A DNA stretch of 6,715 bases from Chloroflexota bacterium (GTDB taxonomy: Bacteria; Chloroflexota; Dehalococcoidia; GIF9; UBA5629), in NCBI GenBank assembly GCA_016875975.1, contig VGOF01000083.1, positions 1 to 6,715 of the forward strand, read 5' to 3'. This document shows, in pieces, positions 5,346 through 6,715 of this stretch; the stretch's first letter is position 1; each line of letters opens with the position of its first letter. The notes under the pieces are model-generated. The model had not been told where the DNA came from and did not search any database. It saw only the letters and a list, made by a program, of their open reading frames with translations. Position numbers and translations under genes: made by a program.

Positions 5346-6715
5346 GAAATAGGTACAGTCAGGCCAATACTTATTGAGGAGGAGATGAAAAGCTCCTACC
5401 TCGACTATGCCATGAGCGTAATAGTTTCACGTGCACTGCCTGACGTGCGCGATGGCCTAAAGCCGGTGCACAGGCGAATCCTTTTTGCCATGGAGGAGCT
5501 GGGATTCCGGCATACTGGCCCTTATAAGAAGAGCGCCCGCATAGTTGGCGAAGTCCTCGGTAAATACCACCCGCATGGAGATGCTCCGGTCTACGAGGCC
5601 ATGGTGAGGATGGCGCAGGACTTCTCCATGAGGTATCGGCTGGTAGATGGACAGGGTAACTTTGGCAGCATGGACAACGACCCACCAGCAGCTATGCGCT
5701 ATACCGAAGCACGCCTGTCCAGGATAGCTGCCGAGATGTTGGTTGACATCGATAAGGATACCGTCGATTTCGTCCCCAACTTCGATGACACTTTGAAGGA
5801 GCCGTCAGTTCTGCCGGCCAGGTTGCCCAACCTGTTGGTGAACGGCTCGTCTGGCATAGCCGTGGGCATGGCAACCAACATCCCTCCGCACAATTTAAGC
5901 GAGATTTGCGATGCTATCAACCATCTCATCGATAATCCCGATGCCGACGTTGACGACCTGATGCGCTTCGTCAAAGGCCCGGATTTTCCCACCGCCGGCA
6001 TCATCATGGGCCGTGAGGGCATCAAGAGCGCCTACGCCGGCGGTCAAGGCAAGTTCGTGGTCAGGGCAAAGGTGGATGAAGAAAGCACCAAGAGCGGACG
6101 CGAGATGCTGGTCATCACCGAGCTCCCCTACCAGACCAACAAGGCAGCCCTGGTGGAGAGGATAGCGGAACTGGCCAGGGAAAAGAAGATTGAGGGCATA
6201 GGCGAAGTCCGCGACGAGTCCGACCGGCACGGCATGAGAGTGGTGATAGTGCTGCGCAAAGAAGCTCAGCATATCAAGGTGCTCAACAATCTCTACAAGT
6301 ACACTCCCATGCAATCTTCCTTTTCCATCAACATGTTGGCCTTGGTGGACGGACAGCCGCAGGTCTTGAGTCTCAAGGAAGCGCTTACTTGCTACATAGA
6401 TTTTCGGCGCGAGGTCATCACCCGCCGCTCCAAGTTCGAGCTGCAGAAGGCAAAGGACAGAGCACATATCCTGGAAGGATTCAGGATTGCCCTGGATAAC
6501 CTGGACGAAGTCATACAGACAATCAAGAAGGCAGATAACGCCGAGGCTGCTAAGACCAGCCTGATGAAGAACTTTAAATTGTCGCAGATACAGGCGCAAG
6601 CCATCCTGGATATGCAACTGCGCCGATTGGCCAAGCTGGAACAGCAGAAGATAATAGATGAATATAACGAGGTCATCAAGACTATCGCCTATCTGGAAGA
6701 CCTTCTAGACAATCC
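5343..6715 (+). CDS. gyrA: DNA gyrase subunit A, 3' partial
   Basis: The breaking and rejoining subunit of DNA gyrase, which with GyrB introduces negative supercoils using ATP. From ATG at 5343 the frame stays open to the window end (457 codons plus 2 bases); full GyrA is about 800-850 residues, so the beta-pinwheel C-terminal domain with the GyrA box lies outside. Visible landmarks are SSYLDYAMSVIVSRALPDVR near 17-36, DGLKPVHRRIL at 37-47, the resistance-determining region KYHPHGDAPVYEAMVRMAQ at 74-92, and DNDPPAAMRYTEARL at 111-125 with catalytic Y120. Further on are PNLLVNGSSGIAVGMATNIPPHN and the EVRDESDRHGMR motif. The position equivalent to E. coli S83 is A81, and D87 is E85. Without the C-terminal domain a ParC identity cannot be excluded formally, but the N-terminal half reads as GyrA. 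Expression is probably from the promoter upstream of the TPR gene. Confidence 0.95.
   Translation, partial: MEIGTVRPILIEEEMKSSYLDYAMSVIVSRALPDVRDGLKPVHRRILFAMEELGFRHTGPYKKSARIVGEVLGKYHPHGDAPVYEAMVRMAQDFSMRYRLVDGQGNFGSMDNDPPAAMRYTEARLSRIAAEMLVDIDKDTVDFVPNFDDTLKEPSVLPARLPNLLVNGSSGIAVGMATNIPPHNLSEICDAINHLIDNPDADVDDLMRFVKGPDFPTAGIIMGREGIKSAYAGGQGKFVVRAKVDEESTKSGREMLVITELPYQTNKAALVERIAELAREKKIEGIGEVRDESDRHGMRVVIVLRKEAQHIKVLNNLYKYTPMQSSFSINMLALVDGQPQVLSLKEALTCYIDFRREVITRRSKFELQKAKDRAHILEGFRIALDNLDEVIQTIKKADNAEAAKTSLMKNFKLSQIQAQAILDMQLRRLAKLEQQKIIDEYNEVIKTIAYLEDLLDN

Noticed and set aside
5895..6617. A 240-codon open frame on the minus strand opposite gyrA.
   Set aside because: It lies wholly antisense to a clear, uninterrupted GyrA and its translation shows no recognisable domain. 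Long antisense frames are common opposite conserved genes with this codon use.

Overview
The window looks like ordinary bacterial chromosome with mid-range GC (about half by eye) and tightly packed genes. All five full or partial housekeeping genes are intact in the part visible. I see no transposase, integrase, tRNA, rRNA or CRISPR array. The gene set is an ApgM-family phosphotransferase followed by a stand-alone aspartate kinase, a small Nfu-type Fe-S protein, a long acyl-CoA dehydrogenase, and a TPR protein in front of gyrA. Together with the protein wording, this suggests Chloroflexota, probably Dehalococcoidia or a relative, perhaps from a sediment genome. That placement is inference from memory of the families, not from a search.

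Left part (1-2249, plus strand): the 3' three quarters of an ApgM-family gene (possible homoserine kinase or phosphoglycerate mutase), then after 62 bases lysC, aspartate kinase. LysC opens the aspartate pathway to lysine, methionine and threonine. Its neighbour may supply the homoserine kinase step of the threonine branch. lysC contains a well-formed internal ribosome binding site and in-frame ATG just where the regulatory beta subunit begins in two-product aspartokinases.

Middle part (2251-4273, minus strand): an acyl-CoA dehydrogenase with a long extra C-terminal domain, then a 72-residue Nfu-type iron-sulfur carrier with its own likely promoter and a cluster of small palindromes. The nfu gene converges on lysC with a single base between the stop codons. 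For the acyl-CoA dehydrogenase, a strong Shine-Dalgarno and a good promoter point to a GTG start at 4273, not the first ATG at 4321.

Right part (4274-6715): a 216-base divergent control region, then on the plus strand a TPR protein with a very acidic tail, and four bases later gyrA (DNA gyrase subunit A), cut by the window end after 457 codons. The gyrA ribosome binding site lies inside the end of the TPR gene, so the two are probably co-transcribed and translationally coupled.

I found no clear new multi-gene system. The points most worth a second look are the TPR/acidic-tail protein locked to gyrA, the internal start in lysC, the ApgM-lysC pairing, and the control regions of the acyl-CoA dehydrogenase and nfu.
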